Made by a program: the position numbers and the translations under genes
Notes under the pieces: generated by a model
Databases searched by the model: none
The model's input: only the letters and a program-made list of their open reading frames with translations
Told to the model about the DNA's origin: nothing
Shown: positions 7,046 through 15,089 of the stretch, piece after piece
Layout: the number at the start of each line of letters is the position of its first letter
Numbering within the stretch: the first letter of the stretch is position 1
Assembly: GCA_046732255.1 (NCBI GenBank)
Contig: JBKPMR010000003.1
Location: 8,701-72,700, forward strand
DNA length: 64,000 bases
Reading direction: 5' to 3'
Origin: DATBLE01 sp046732255
GTDB taxonomy: Bacteria > Actinomycetota > Thermoleophilia > Gaiellales > Gaiellaceae

Positions 7046-9004
7046 TTAGACGCTCTGCGGATCGACGTCGACGACGGCGGTCAGGCCCGCCTTTCGCATC
7101 GCCGGCGCGGCGGCGCCGAGCAGCTTGCCCGCGCGGGCGGCCAGCGCCCCCGGCCGGTCCGTCTTGGCGACGAGCTGGGCCCGGTGGCGCCCGCGCAGGC
7201 GGAGGATCGGCGCCGGCCCGAGCAGCTCGGCATCACCGAGGGCCGCCTTGAGCTCGGACAGGGCCTGGAGCGGGGAATCCGGCTCGGGCCCGGCGACGAC
7301 GATGCGCACCAGGTGCCGGAACGGCGGGTACCCCAGCGCCTCGCGCCGCTCGAGCTCGCCGGCAACGAACCGCTCGACGTCGTGGCGCGCCGCGAGCTCC
7401 ACCGGCCGGGCGTCGGGCTGGAACGTCTGGATCAGCACCCGTCCAGGAGCGTCGCGCCCGCTGCGCCCGGCGAGCTGGGTGAGCAGCTGGAACGTCCGCT
7501 CCTCCGCTCGAAAGTCGGGGAGCGCCATCCCGGTGTCGGCGTCGACGACGGCCGCGACCCTCACACCCTCGAAGTGGTGACCCTTCGCGACCATCTGGGT
7601 GCCGAGCAGAACGGCCCGGTCGGTGACCGCGAAGCGCTCGAGCGCCGACGCCGGGTCGCTCGAGTCGGCGTCGAGCCGGATCAGCGCCAGCTCGGGCAGG
7701 CGCGCGGCCAGTTCGCGTTCCAGCCGCTGTGTCCCCGCCCCGAGCCGCGCGAGCTCGGCGGAGCCGCACTCGGGACAGAGCTCGGGTGCGGGCTCCGCGT
7801 GTCCACAGTGATGGCAGCGAAGGAAAACGGAATCGGAGCCAGGCACCTCAACACCGGAACGGCGGGTGCCTGGCACCGATGCTCCACCATGCAGTACCAG
7901 CGCGACGTCGCAGTTGGGACAGCGGCGGGTGACGCCGCAGGTACGGCAGTGGATCGCCGGGACGAGCCCGCGCCGGTTGAGCAGCAGGATCGCCTTCCCC
8001 CCGTTCTCGGCCAGCTTGCCCAGCTCGGCGAGGAGCGGCGCCGAGAGCGGGTAGCCCCGCTCGCGGCGCAGGTCGACCACGCGCACCGACGGCAGCTTCC
8101 CGGCGAGCCGGTCCCCGAGCGAGAGCCGCTCGAGCGCGGCCCAGCTCTCCGGCCGCGGCGTCGCGCTTCCGAAGACGACCACCGCTCCCTCCAGCGTCGC
8201 TCGCTTCGCCGCCACCGTCCGGGCGTCGTACCGTGGGTCGGACTCCTGCTTGTAGGACGCATCGTGCTCCTCGTCGACGCAGATCAGGCCGAGCCCACGG
8301 ACGGGCGCGAACACAGCCGAGCGTGCACCGACGACGGCCCGTGCCTCGCCCGACGCGATCCGCTCCCGCTCGTCGCGCCGCTGAGCCTCGGTCAGGCCCG
8401 AGTGCAGGAGCGCGATCCGGTCGCCGAACCGCGCCTGGAACCGCCCCACCGCCTGGGGAGTCAGAGCGATCTCCGGGACGAGCACGATCGCGCCGAGACC
8501 GCGCTCGAGCGCCGCCGCGCACGCCTGGAGGTAGACCTCGGTCTTGCCGCTGCCCGTTGCACCGTGGAGGAGGTAGCGGCCCCCGCCCGCATCGATCGCC
8601 CCGACGATCGTGTCCACCGCGGCCGACTGCTCGGGCGTCAGCTGCTCGGGCGCGGGCTCTCCCCGGAGGCCGGGCGCAACCGGTTTCCGCTCTCCGCGGC
8701 GCTTCCGCGCGCGCGGGGCGACCAGCTCGAGCGCGCGGGCGGGCGTCGAGCCGTAGTACTCGGCGAGCCAGAGCGCGAGGTCGACGAGCGCCGGCGGCAG
8801 CTCGTCCAGTACGGCGGCCACCGGGGTGACCTCGACGCCCGGCGGAGGCGGCTCGCCGGTCGAGACGACGACGCCGCGCACCCTCGACCGGCCGAACAGC
8901 ATCGAGACAACCGCCCCCTTGCCGATCCCCTCCGGAACCTCGTAGGTGAACGGCCGCGCAAGCGCTCGGGCCGAGACGAGCGGGTAGACGGAGGCGTACG
9001 CCAC
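7046..9004 (-). CDS. priA: primosomal protein N' (replication restart helicase PriA)
   Basis: PriA recognises abandoned forks and reloads the replisome. The 652-residue protein shows the N-terminal DNA-binding region (1-about 105), Walker A HGATGSGKT (147-155), LVPEIALTPQ, Walker B DEEHDASYKQ, SATPRPES, and the cysteine-rich zinc domain (CRTCG, CPNCD, CHHCG, CPECG) between the helicase lobes, then GTQMVAKGHHF and GRSGRDAPGRVLIQT. The helicase motifs look complete. The zinc domain holds about 17 extra residues (around 374-392) between CPNCDVALVLHGG and LRCHHCG; these are encoded by a palindromic repeat at 7826-7877 whose 41-base half is repeated exactly at 61091-61131. The reading frame is kept, so the protein is probably still functional. 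Confidence 0.93.
   Translation of the reverse strand: MAYASVYPLVSARALARPFTYEVPEGIGKGAVVSMLFGRSRVRGVVVSTGEPPPPGVEVTPVAAVLDELPPALVDLALWLAEYYGSTPARALELVAPRARKRRGERKPVAPGLRGEPAPEQLTPEQSAAVDTIVGAIDAGGGRYLLHGATGSGKTEVYLQACAAALERGLGAIVLVPEIALTPQAVGRFQARFGDRIALLHSGLTEAQRRDERERIASGEARAVVGARSAVFAPVRGLGLICVDEEHDASYKQESDPRYDARTVAAKRATLEGAVVVFGSATPRPESWAALERLSLGDRLAGKLPSVRVVDLRRERGYPLSAPLLAELGKLAENGGKAILLLNRRGLVPAIHCRTCGVTRRCPNCDVALVLHGGASVPGTRRSGVEVPGSDSVFLRCHHCGHAEPAPELCPECGSAELARLGAGTQRLERELAARLPELALIRLDADSSDPASALERFAVTDRAVLLGTQMVAKGHHFEGVRVAAVVDADTGMALPDFRAEERTFQLLTQLAGRSGRDAPGRVLIQTFQPDARPVELAARHDVERFVAGELERREALGYPPFRHLVRIVVAGPEPDSPLQALSELKAALGDAELLGPAPILRLRGRHRAQLVAKTDRPGALAARAGKLLGAAAPAMRKAGLTAVVDVDPQSV
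7826..7877. repeat. dispersed palindromic repeat inserted in frame in priA
   Basis: Bases 7826-7866 are identical, in inverted orientation, to 61091-61131 (41 of 41 by eye). The segment also holds GGTGCCTGGCACC (7865-7877), a 13-base palindrome, and a diverged copy GGAGCCAGGCACC (7835-7847). It encodes the extra loop in the PriA zinc domain. Confidence 0.85.
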
Positions 9005-9020
9005 CGCCCCAGCCTAGAGA

Positions 9021-9042
9021 CAGGGGTGGAGCTAGACCCCTG
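9021..9042 (-). terminator. hairpin across the ZIP transporter stop codon
   Basis: CAGGGGT and ACCCCTG (7-base arms, loop 9028-9035) surround the stop codon of the transporter gene and lie before the priA start. It may separate the two transcripts. No clear U tract follows, so the call is tentative. Confidence 0.4.
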
Positions 9043-9874
9043 CTGCCTCGACCACGAACTCGGTCGCGAAGCCGAGGAAGAGACCGAGTAGGAGGAACCA
9101 GGCGACGAATTCCTTCGACGCCATCCGCCGGTTGACGTTCACGAGCTCCAGGACGACATAGAGGATCGAGCCGGCCGCGAGCGACAGGAAGACGATCGAC
9201 AGCGCCTCGCTCACCCAGGCCTGGCCGATCAGCGTCCCGACGAACGTCGGCCCGCCGCCGATCAACCCGAGCAGCAGCAGGAACCGCCAGCTGGGCCGCA
9301 CCGGCTCGCCCGAGAGCGGCGCCACGATTCCGAACCCCTCGGTCGCGTTGTGCAGGCCGAAGCCGATGATCAGGACGACCGCGAGGCTGATCTCCCCGGC
9401 CGCGCCCGCCTGGCCGATCGCCAACCCCTCGGAGAAGTTGTGCAGACCGATGCCGGTCGCGATCAGCAGGGAGAGCCACGCCGAGGCGGAGAGCGAGGCC
9501 GCCCACGACGGCTCGAACTCGGCGACGGATGCTGCACCGGGGCCGAGCATCGCCGCGTTCCGCTTCCGCTTCATCCAGCCGTCGTAGTAGACGAGGCTCA
9601 TCAGCCCGACGGTGAAGCCGACGGCGAAGAGGCTCGTGTACCAGGCGAAGTGCGCCCAGCTGCCGCCGTCGACCGCCCCCTCGAGCGCCTCGTCGACGGG
9701 CTCGATCGACCCGTGGATCACGTCGTAGAGCAGGAATAGCAGGATCCCGGTCGCAACCGCGCTCAGCGCCGCCTTCAGCCTGATGCTCGGCGACGACAGC
9801 CGCCCGAGTGGGAGACCTAGGAGGATCGTCGCTCCGGCGACGGCTCCGAGGATCAGGATCTGCGTGGACGACAA
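9032..9874 (-). CDS. ZIP-family divalent metal transporter
   Basis: A 280-residue integral membrane protein with about eight hydrophobic segments. The two metal-coordinating helices of the ZIP family are visible as HNFSEG (about 165-170) and HNATEG (about 195-200), each with the conserved His and Glu. Between segments 3 and 4 lies a charged cytoplasmic loop (KRKRN, about 102-106) of the family type, though without a His cluster. It imports Zn, Mn or Fe into the cytoplasm; the substrate cannot be told from sequence. It diverges from a DtxR/MntR-like repressor gene, with a palindromic operator 22 bases upstream of its start, implying metal-dependent repression. Confidence 0.9.
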   Translation of the reverse strand: MSSTQILILGAVAGATILLGLPLGRLSSPSIRLKAALSAVATGILLFLLYDVIHGSIEPVDEALEGAVDGGSWAHFAWYTSLFAVGFTVGLMSLVYYDGWMKRKRNAAMLGPGAASVAEFEPSWAASLSASAWLSLLIATGIGLHNFSEGLAIGQAGAAGEISLAVVLIIGFGLHNATEGFGIVAPLSGEPVRPSWRFLLLLGLIGGGPTFVGTLIGQAWVSEALSIVFLSLAAGSILYVVLELVNVNRRMASKEFVAWFLLLGLFLGFATEFVVEAAGV

Positions 9875-9895
9875 GTCAGGGGCTCCTTCGGGTCG

Positions 9896-9915
9896 TTGTA
9901 AGGTGTGCCTTACAA
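9896..9915. promoter_or_regulatory. DtxR/MntR-type operator
   Basis: A perfect inverted repeat TTGTAAGG-TGTG-CCTTACAA sits between the divergent transporter and regulator genes, 22 bases upstream of the former and 51 bases upstream of the latter. Its length and symmetry fit binding by a DtxR-family dimer, so both genes are probably controlled here. Binding by the adjacent regulator is inference. Confidence 0.75.
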
Positions 9916-9965
9916 GCGCTCGCGACTATAGTGGCGGCCCCGGACGCCCGTCAAGTCCGAACCGA

Positions 9966-10649
9966 ATGGCACACAGACACTCCGTCGACGAGTACCTCGA
10001 GACGATCTGGTTCCTCGCCTTCCCCATCGGCGAGTACCGGCCGACGACGTCCGGCAGCCCGACGCTCGCCGCGCGCGTCGCCGAGATGCTCGGCGTCTCC
10101 CGTGCCTCGGCCGGCGAGATGCTCAAGCGGCTCGAGAAGGACGGGCTGGTCGAGCGGGGCGAGCACAAGGAGGCGATCCTCACCTCCGCCGGGCGCGAGC
10201 GCGCAGAGCGTGTCGTCCGCCGCCACCGGATCATCGAACGGCTCCTCACCGACTTCATGGGGTACACGGCCGCCGAGGCGCACGTCCACGCGGACGAGCT
10301 CGGGGACACCTTCACCGACGACATGATCGAGCGGATGGACGAGAAGCTCGGGCACCCGGAGCGCTGCCCGCACGGCTGGCCGGTCGACACCGAGTTCGAG
10401 CAGCGGGAGAACCGCGAGCTCGCACCGCTCTCGGAGCTCGAAGAAGGCGCCAGTGCGACGATCATCCGCCTCGCCGAGCACGACGGCGAGCTGCTCCACT
10501 GGTTCTACGACCAGGGGCTCGTCCCGGGGACGACGATCCGGGTCACCTCGGCCCAGCCGGCCGCCGGCCAGTTCACGGTCAAGCTGAACGGCGACGAGCG
10601 GGCGATCGGCGAGAAGGCAGCGGGCGGCCTGTTCGTCAGGCCGGCGTAG
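9966..10649 (+). CDS. DtxR/MntR-family metal-dependent transcriptional repressor
   Basis: A 227-residue regulator with the three DtxR-family parts: an N-terminal winged helix (SVDEYLETIW, then LGVSRASAGEMLKRLEKDGLV as recognition region, about 37-60), a metal-binding and dimerisation domain (HRIIERLLTDFMGY, DELGDTFTDDMIERMDEKLGHPERCPHG), and a C-terminal SH3-like FeoA domain (LVPGTTIRV to GLFVRPA). The start at ATG 9966 is where family homology begins. It faces the ZIP transporter across the palindrome at 9896-9915, so it most likely represses metal uptake when Mn, Fe or Zn is sufficient, and may repress itself. Confidence 0.9.
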   Translation: MAHRHSVDEYLETIWFLAFPIGEYRPTTSGSPTLAARVAEMLGVSRASAGEMLKRLEKDGLVERGEHKEAILTSAGRERAERVVRRHRIIERLLTDFMGYTAAEAHVHADELGDTFTDDMIERMDEKLGHPERCPHGWPVDTEFEQRENRELAPLSELEEGASATIIRLAEHDGELLHWFYDQGLVPGTTIRVTSAQPAAGQFTVKLNGDERAIGEKAAGGLFVRPA

Positions 10650-10662
10650 CCTTTTAGTCGAT

Positions 10663-10688
10663 GCGCTCAGGCTCAGTCGCCTGAGCGC
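10663..10688. terminator. hairpin between convergent regulator and metK genes
   Basis: GCGCTCAGGC and GCCTGAGCGC pair over ten bases around the loop TCAGTC, 13 bases after the regulator stop. On the minus strand it lies downstream of metK and is followed by AAAA/TTTT (10651-10655 region), so it can serve both converging transcripts. Confidence 0.65.
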
Positions 10689-10733
10689 GGCGTCCTGCAC
10701 GACCGTCGGGTACTGCCCGGCGGCGCCGTAGGT

Positions 10734-11987
10734 TCAGGCCGGCGTGGCAGTTGCCGTAGTGAGCCCGGCTGCTTCGCGCAACGCGTCCGCCTTGTCCGTC
10801 CGCTCCCACGTGAAGTCGTGGTCGTCGCGGCCGAAATGGCCGTAGGCGGCGGTCTTCGCGTACACCGGGCGCCGCAGCTCGAGGTCGCGGATGATCGCGG
10901 CCGGCCGGAGGTCGAAATGCTCCCGGACGAGCTCCTCGATCCGCGGCACCGGGACGTTCTCCGTGCCGAAGCACTCGATCTGGAGCGAGACCGGATGCGC
11001 GACGCCGATCGCATACGCGACCTGGAGCTCGCAGCGGCTCGCGAGGCCGGCGGCGACCACGTTCTTGGCCACGTATCGCGCCGCGTACGCCGCTGAACGG
11101 TCGACCTTGGTCGGATCCTTGCCGGAGAAGGCCCCGCCGCCGTGCCGCGCGGCACCGCCGTACGTATCGACGATGATCTTCCTCCCGGTGAGACCGGTGT
11201 CGCCCATCGGCCCGCCGACGACGAACTTGCCGGTCGGGTTGCAGTAGAAGAAGTCGCGGTCGAGCAGGTGATTCTCGTCGTACATGCTCGGCGGGAGGAT
11301 CGGGTGCAGGACCTGCTCGGCGAGATCGGGCCTGATCAGCGCGTCCGCGTCCAGCCCGTCGCGGTGCTGTGTCGAGATCAGGACCCGCACGATCTCGACC
11401 GGGCGGATGCGTCCACGGTCGTCGGACTCGTAGCGGACCGTCACCTGGGCCTTCCCGTCGGGGCGAAGGTACGGCAGCATGTCGGCCTTCCGCACCTCCG
11501 CCAGCCGCCGGCAGATCAGGTGCGCGAGCATGATGGGCATCGGCATCAGCTGCTCGGTCTCGTCCGTGGCGTAGCCGAACATCATTCCCTGGTCGCCCGC
11601 GCCCTCCTGGTCGAGCGGGTCGGCTTCACCCGGGTCGTGCTGGACCTCGAAGGAGGCGTCGACGCCTTGCGCGATGTCGGGCGACTGCTCGTCGAGGGCG
11701 ACGATCACCCCGCACGTGTCGGCGTCGAAGCCGTACTTGGCGCGGTCGTAGCCGATCTCCTTGATCTTCTGACGTACGAGCCGGGGGATGTCGATGTACG
11801 TCTCGGTCGTGATCTCGCCCGCGACGACGACCAGGCCGGTGGTGATCAGCGTCTCGCAGGCGACGCGCCCCATCGGGTCTTCGGCGAGGACGGCGTCGAG
11901 GACGGCGTCCGAGATCTGGTCGGCCATCTTGTCCGGGTGGCCTTCGGTAACCGACTCGGACGTGAACAGGAACGAGCGGGCGGACAT
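10734..11987 (-). CDS. metK: S-adenosylmethionine synthetase
   Basis: MetK makes S-adenosylmethionine from methionine and ATP in the cytoplasm. The 417-residue protein shows FTSESVTEGHPDKMADQISD near the N-terminus (ATP and Mg binding), GAGDQGMMFGYA (methionine-site hexapeptide), and GGGAFSGKDPTKVDRSAAY (P-loop-like phosphate-binding segment, about 275-293). Length is slightly above the usual 385-400, the extra residues lying in loops. It follows gpsA with a 24-base gap on the same strand, leaving no room for a SAM riboswitch, so it is read from an upstream promoter. Confidence 0.96.
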   Translation of the reverse strand: MSARSFLFTSESVTEGHPDKMADQISDAVLDAVLAEDPMGRVACETLITTGLVVVAGEITTETYIDIPRLVRQKIKEIGYDRAKYGFDADTCGVIVALDEQSPDIAQGVDASFEVQHDPGEADPLDQEGAGDQGMMFGYATDETEQLMPMPIMLAHLICRRLAEVRKADMLPYLRPDGKAQVTVRYESDDRGRIRPVEIVRVLISTQHRDGLDADALIRPDLAEQVLHPILPPSMYDENHLLDRDFFYCNPTGKFVVGGPMGDTGLTGRKIIVDTYGGAARHGGGAFSGKDPTKVDRSAAYAARYVAKNVVAAGLASRCELQVAYAIGVAHPVSLQIECFGTENVPVPRIEELVREHFDLRPAAIIRDLELRRPVYAKTAAYGHFGRDDHDFTWERTDKADALREAAGLTTATATPA

Positions 11988-12011
11988 CGCGCGGAAGGGT
12001 ACCGGACGCGG

Positions 12012-12959
12012 CTACTCACCACGTGGACGCCTACCCATGAGCGAGGCCGCGAGCTCGCCGAGATCGTCCCCTTCGAGCACCCGGCAGACGCCTTCCGTGA
12101 TCGGCAGCTCGATCTGGAGCCGGCGGGCGAGGTCGCGCAGAACGGGTGCGGTCGTCAGCCCCTCGACGACGTGTCCGATCTCGGCAATCGCCTCGGCGGG
12201 CGACGCTCCCTGCGCGATCAGCTCGCCGGCACGCCGGTTCCGCCCGAAACGGCTCCAGCAGGTGACGATCAGGTCGCCCATCCCGGCCAGGCCGGCGAAC
12301 GTCTCCGGCCGCGCCCCGCACGCCTCCCCCAGCCTCGCCATCTCGGCAAGGCCGCGCGTGATCAGCGCCGCTTTCGCGTTGTCGCCTGCGGAGAGCCCGT
12401 CGACGCCGCCCGCCGCGAGTCCGATCACGTTCTTCGCCGCCGCGCAGAGCTCGACGCCGACGAGGTCCGAGTTGACGTAGACGCGAAAGACGATCGAGTT
12501 GATCGCGTGCTGGAGCTCGACCGCGAGCGTCTCGTCCTCGCTGGCGATCACCGCCGCGCTGGGGAGGCCGATCGCGATCTCCTCGGCCATGTTGGGCCCG
12601 GACAGCACCGCCACCGGACGGTCGCGGACGAGGGTCGAGAGCCTCCCGCCGCTTTCCGGGTCGAGGCCCTTGGTCAGCGAGAGGACCGGTCCTCCCAAGG
12701 GCAGGCCCGCGACGACCTCGGAGAACGCCGCGCTCGGGACGGCGAGCACGTACAGGTCCGCCCCGGCCGGGGTCTCGATCAGGGTGCCGATGTCGCGGAG
12801 GTCGGTCTCGCCCGCCGCGCGGGGGTTGCGACCGGTTTCGGCGATCGTCGCCGCCTGGGCGGGGTCGCGGCAGACGAGGGTCACCTCGTGCCCCTGATCG
12901 GCGAGCAGGCGCGAGAACGCGGTTCCCCACGAGCCGGCGCCGATGACGACCGCGTTCAC
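12012..12959 (-). CDS. gpsA: glycerol-3-phosphate dehydrogenase (NAD(P)+)
   Basis: GpsA reduces dihydroxyacetone phosphate to sn-glycerol 3-phosphate for phospholipid synthesis. The 315-residue protein has the N-terminal nucleotide-binding GAGSWGTAFSRLLA (8-21), LSLTKGLDPE, SGPNMAEEIA (about 130), the catalytic Lys segment KNVIGLAAGGVDGL (about 179) and the substrate-binding GLAGMGDLIVTC and GRNRRAGE. Length is typical. It lies between der and metK; the plsY acyltransferase gene that often accompanies der and gpsA is not here. Confidence 0.95.
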   Translation of the reverse strand: MNAVVIGAGSWGTAFSRLLADQGHEVTLVCRDPAQAATIAETGRNPRAAGETDLRDIGTLIETPAGADLYVLAVPSAAFSEVVAGLPLGGPVLSLTKGLDPESGGRLSTLVRDRPVAVLSGPNMAEEIAIGLPSAAVIASEDETLAVELQHAINSIVFRVYVNSDLVGVELCAAAKNVIGLAAGGVDGLSAGDNAKAALITRGLAEMARLGEACGARPETFAGLAGMGDLIVTCWSRFGRNRRAGELIAQGASPAEAIAEIGHVVEGLTTAPVLRDLARRLQIELPITEGVCRVLEGDDLGELAASLMGRRPRGE

Positions 12960-12978
12960 CGCGGCGAGTCTAAGCCCG

Positions 12979-14286
12979 CTACGAACGCCGCACGAAGTCG
13001 ATCGAGACCGGGACGCCCTCGAGCTCGAACCGATCGCGTACCTGGTTCTCCACCCAGTAGCCGTAGTCGCGGGTCACGAGCCCCGGGTCGTTGACGAAGA
13101 ATCGAAAACGCGGAGGCCGGGTCCCGGTCTGCGTTCCGTACAGGAGGTTGAGCCGCCGGCGGTCACGCGAGGGTGCCTGCCTGGTGGCGCGCAGCTCGCG
13201 CAGGAACGAGTTCAGGGCCGGCGTCGCGATTCGGCTCGTGTGCTTCGCGTAGAGCTGCTCGACGCGGTCGAGGAGGCGCGAGACACCCCGGCCGGTCGTC
13301 GCGGAGACCGTGACGATCCCCGGTCGCTGGCGGAGCCGATGCTCGAGCCGGGGACGGACGTCCTCGACCTTGAGCCGGCCGACGTCCCACTTCGACAGCA
13401 CGACGATCGTCGAGCAGTTCGCCTTGCGGGCGACGTCCGCGACCGCGAGGTCCTGGTCGACGAGTCCCTCGCTCGCGTCGACCAGGACGAGCGCGACGTC
13501 GGCCCGGTCGGCGGCGTCGAGCGTGCGCAGCTCCGAGTAGTACTCGATTCCCTGCCGCTGGCGGCGCTTCCGGCGCAGCCCGGCGGTGTCGACCAGGACG
13601 AACCGGGTGCCGTCGCGCTCGAAGAGCGTGTCGATCGCGTCGCGCGTCGTCCCGGGGACTTCGGAGACGATCACGCGCTCCTGGCCGAGGATCGCGTTCA
13701 GGAGGCTGGACTTGCCGACGTTCGGACGGCCGAGGATCGCGACGCGAATCGCCTCATCGCCGACCTGCGCCGGCCCGGCACCCGGGAGGCGGGCGACCAC
13801 GGCGTCGAGCAGGTCGCCGGTCCCGTAGCCGTGCAGCGCCGACAGCGGGATCGGCTCGCCGAGGCCGAGGCGGTGGAACTCGAGCGCCTCGGCGTCCCGC
13901 GCGGGGTCGTCGATCTTGTTCGCGAGCAGGAAGACGGGCTTGTGGGAGGAGCGGAGGATGTCCGCCACCTCCTCGTCGCCGGGCGTGACGCCGGCCTTGG
14001 CGTCGACGACGAACAGGACGAGGTCGGCTTCCGCAACGGCCGCATGGGCCTGGCCGGCGATCGAGCGGGTGATCGGCGACCGGTCGGCGACGTCGACGCC
14101 GCCCGTGTCGATCAGCCGGAACTCGGTTCCCGCCCACTCGCAGACGAGCTCCTTTCGGTCCCGCGTGACCCCCGGCGTCTCGTGGACGACGGCCGCGCGC
14201 GTTCTGGTCAGGCGGTTGACGAGCGTGGACTTGCCGACGTTCGGGAACCCGACGACGGCGACGGTGCCCGCAAGGTCGCCGGGCAC
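12979..14286 (-). CDS. der: ribosome-assembly GTPase Der (EngA)
   Basis: Der is a two-GTPase-domain protein acting in 50S ribosomal subunit assembly. Domain 1 has GFPNVGKST (13-21), DTGGVD and NKID; domain 2 (from about 175) has GRPNVGKSS, DTAGLRRKRR and LSKWD; the C-terminal KH-like domain follows from about 350 and ends FVRRS. At 435 residues it has family length. It follows cmk with a 10-base gap, the common cmk-der arrangement. Confidence 0.96.
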   Translation of the reverse strand: MPGDLAGTVAVVGFPNVGKSTLVNRLTRTRAAVVHETPGVTRDRKELVCEWAGTEFRLIDTGGVDVADRSPITRSIAGQAHAAVAEADLVLFVVDAKAGVTPGDEEVADILRSSHKPVFLLANKIDDPARDAEALEFHRLGLGEPIPLSALHGYGTGDLLDAVVARLPGAGPAQVGDEAIRVAILGRPNVGKSSLLNAILGQERVIVSEVPGTTRDAIDTLFERDGTRFVLVDTAGLRRKRRQRQGIEYYSELRTLDAADRADVALVLVDASEGLVDQDLAVADVARKANCSTIVVLSKWDVGRLKVEDVRPRLEHRLRQRPGIVTVSATTGRGVSRLLDRVEQLYAKHTSRIATPALNSFLRELRATRQAPSRDRRRLNLLYGTQTGTRPPRFRFFVNDPGLVTRDYGYWVENQVRDRFELEGVPVSIDFVRRS

Positions 14287-14296
14287 GGCACCGACC

Positions 14297-14929
14297 TCAG
14301 GCGGGCGCGCGCTCGCGGACGATGCGCTCGATGCGGTCGACGACCTCGTCCACGGTCAGGTTCGTCGTGTCGATCAGCTCGGCGTCCTCGGCCGGCTGCA
14401 TCCGGACGGCGTCGCTGTGGTCGCGGGCGCGCAGGTCGGTGGCGAGCGCGTCGGCGGACAGCTCCGGCCGCTCGGCCAGCCGCCTGCTCGCGCGCACAGT
14501 TGCATCCGCCATCAGATACACCTTCACCGGCGCGTCGGGAACGACGACGGTGCCGATGTCGCGCCCCTCGATGACGACGTCGCCGTCCTCGGCAAGCTCG
14601 CGCTGCCGCTCCCGCATCACCGTCCGCACCTCGGGATGACGGGCGACGACCGGGACGAGGCGGTCGATCTCGGCGCGGCGGATCGCCGAGGTCACATCCG
14701 TCCCGGCGATGAAGCAGCGGCCGTCGGCGTCGAAGTCGACCGGATTCGCCGCCGCGAGGTCGCCGAGTTGCACGCCCTTGTCCAGCGCTACCCCTTCTCG
14801 GAGCGCAAGCCAGGTCAAGGCCCGGTACATCGCGCCTGTGTCGAGGTAGCGGAAGCCGACGCGCTGCGCGAGCCCACGCGCAACCGTGCTCTTCCCCGCC
14901 CCGGCGGGACCGTCGATGGACACAATCAT
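14297..14929 (-). CDS. cmk: cytidylate kinase
   Basis: Cmk phosphorylates CMP and dCMP. The 210-residue protein shows the P-loop DGPAGAGKST (6-15), LDTGAMYRALTWLALR, the NMP-binding segment with EGRDIGTVVVPDA, and the lid RASRRLAERPE. Length is typical. The Shine-Dalgarno GGAGG (14943-14939) lies nine bases before the ATG but inside a strong hairpin (14932-14952), so translation may be limited unless coupled or unfolded. It follows aroA after an unusual 139-base structured gap. Confidence 0.95.
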   Translation of the reverse strand: MIVSIDGPAGAGKSTVARGLAQRVGFRYLDTGAMYRALTWLALREGVALDKGVQLGDLAAANPVDFDADGRCFIAGTDVTSAIRRAEIDRLVPVVARHPEVRTVMRERQRELAEDGDVVIEGRDIGTVVVPDAPVKVYLMADATVRASRRLAERPELSADALATDLRARDHSDAVRMQPAEDAELIDTTNLTVDEVVDRIERIVRERAPA

Positions 14930-14931
14930 GT

Positions 14932-14952
14932 GCTTTCGCCTCCGGCGAAAGC
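14932..14952 (-). promoter_or_regulatory. hairpin sequestering the cmk ribosome-binding site
   Basis: In the mRNA, GCTTTCGCC pairs with GGCGAAAGC around the loop GGA, a nine-base perfect stem two bases before the cmk ATG. The Shine-Dalgarno GGAGG is formed by the loop and the start of the 3' arm. Such a stem should block ribosome binding when folded. Confidence 0.6.
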
Positions 14953-15062
14953 GCTAGCTGTTGCGGCCCGACGCGAGGTCGCTGCTTTCACGTTCAGCGC
15001 AGCACTCGGAGGAAGGGTGATGGCGATAACAGGCACGTTTGCGTCTCGGCAACAGCTAGCGC
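14951..15062. repeat. 14-base inverted repeat bracketing the aroA-cmk gap
   Basis: GCGCTAGCTGTTGC (14951-14964) is the exact reverse complement of GCAACAGCTAGCGC (15049-15062), 84 bases apart. Further weak similarity (GACGC) follows inward. The arrangement resembles either the ends of a small non-coding mobile element or a long-range RNA stem. It overlaps both flanking hairpins by a few bases. Confidence 0.65.
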
Positions 15063-15089
15063 AAGTCGCTATCTATGAGCGACTTGCGC
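15059..15089 (-). terminator. 12-base hairpin across the aroA stop codon
   Basis: GCGCAAGTCGCT (15059-15070) and AGCGACTTGCGC (15078-15089) pair perfectly around a seven-base loop. The aroA TAG (15071-15069) lies at the loop edge. There is no T run, so it may be an RNA-stability or translation-coupling stem rather than a true terminator. Confidence 0.5.

Noticed and set aside
11988..12011. SAM riboswitch upstream of metK
   Set aside because: Only 24 bases separate metK from gpsA, too short for any riboswitch.
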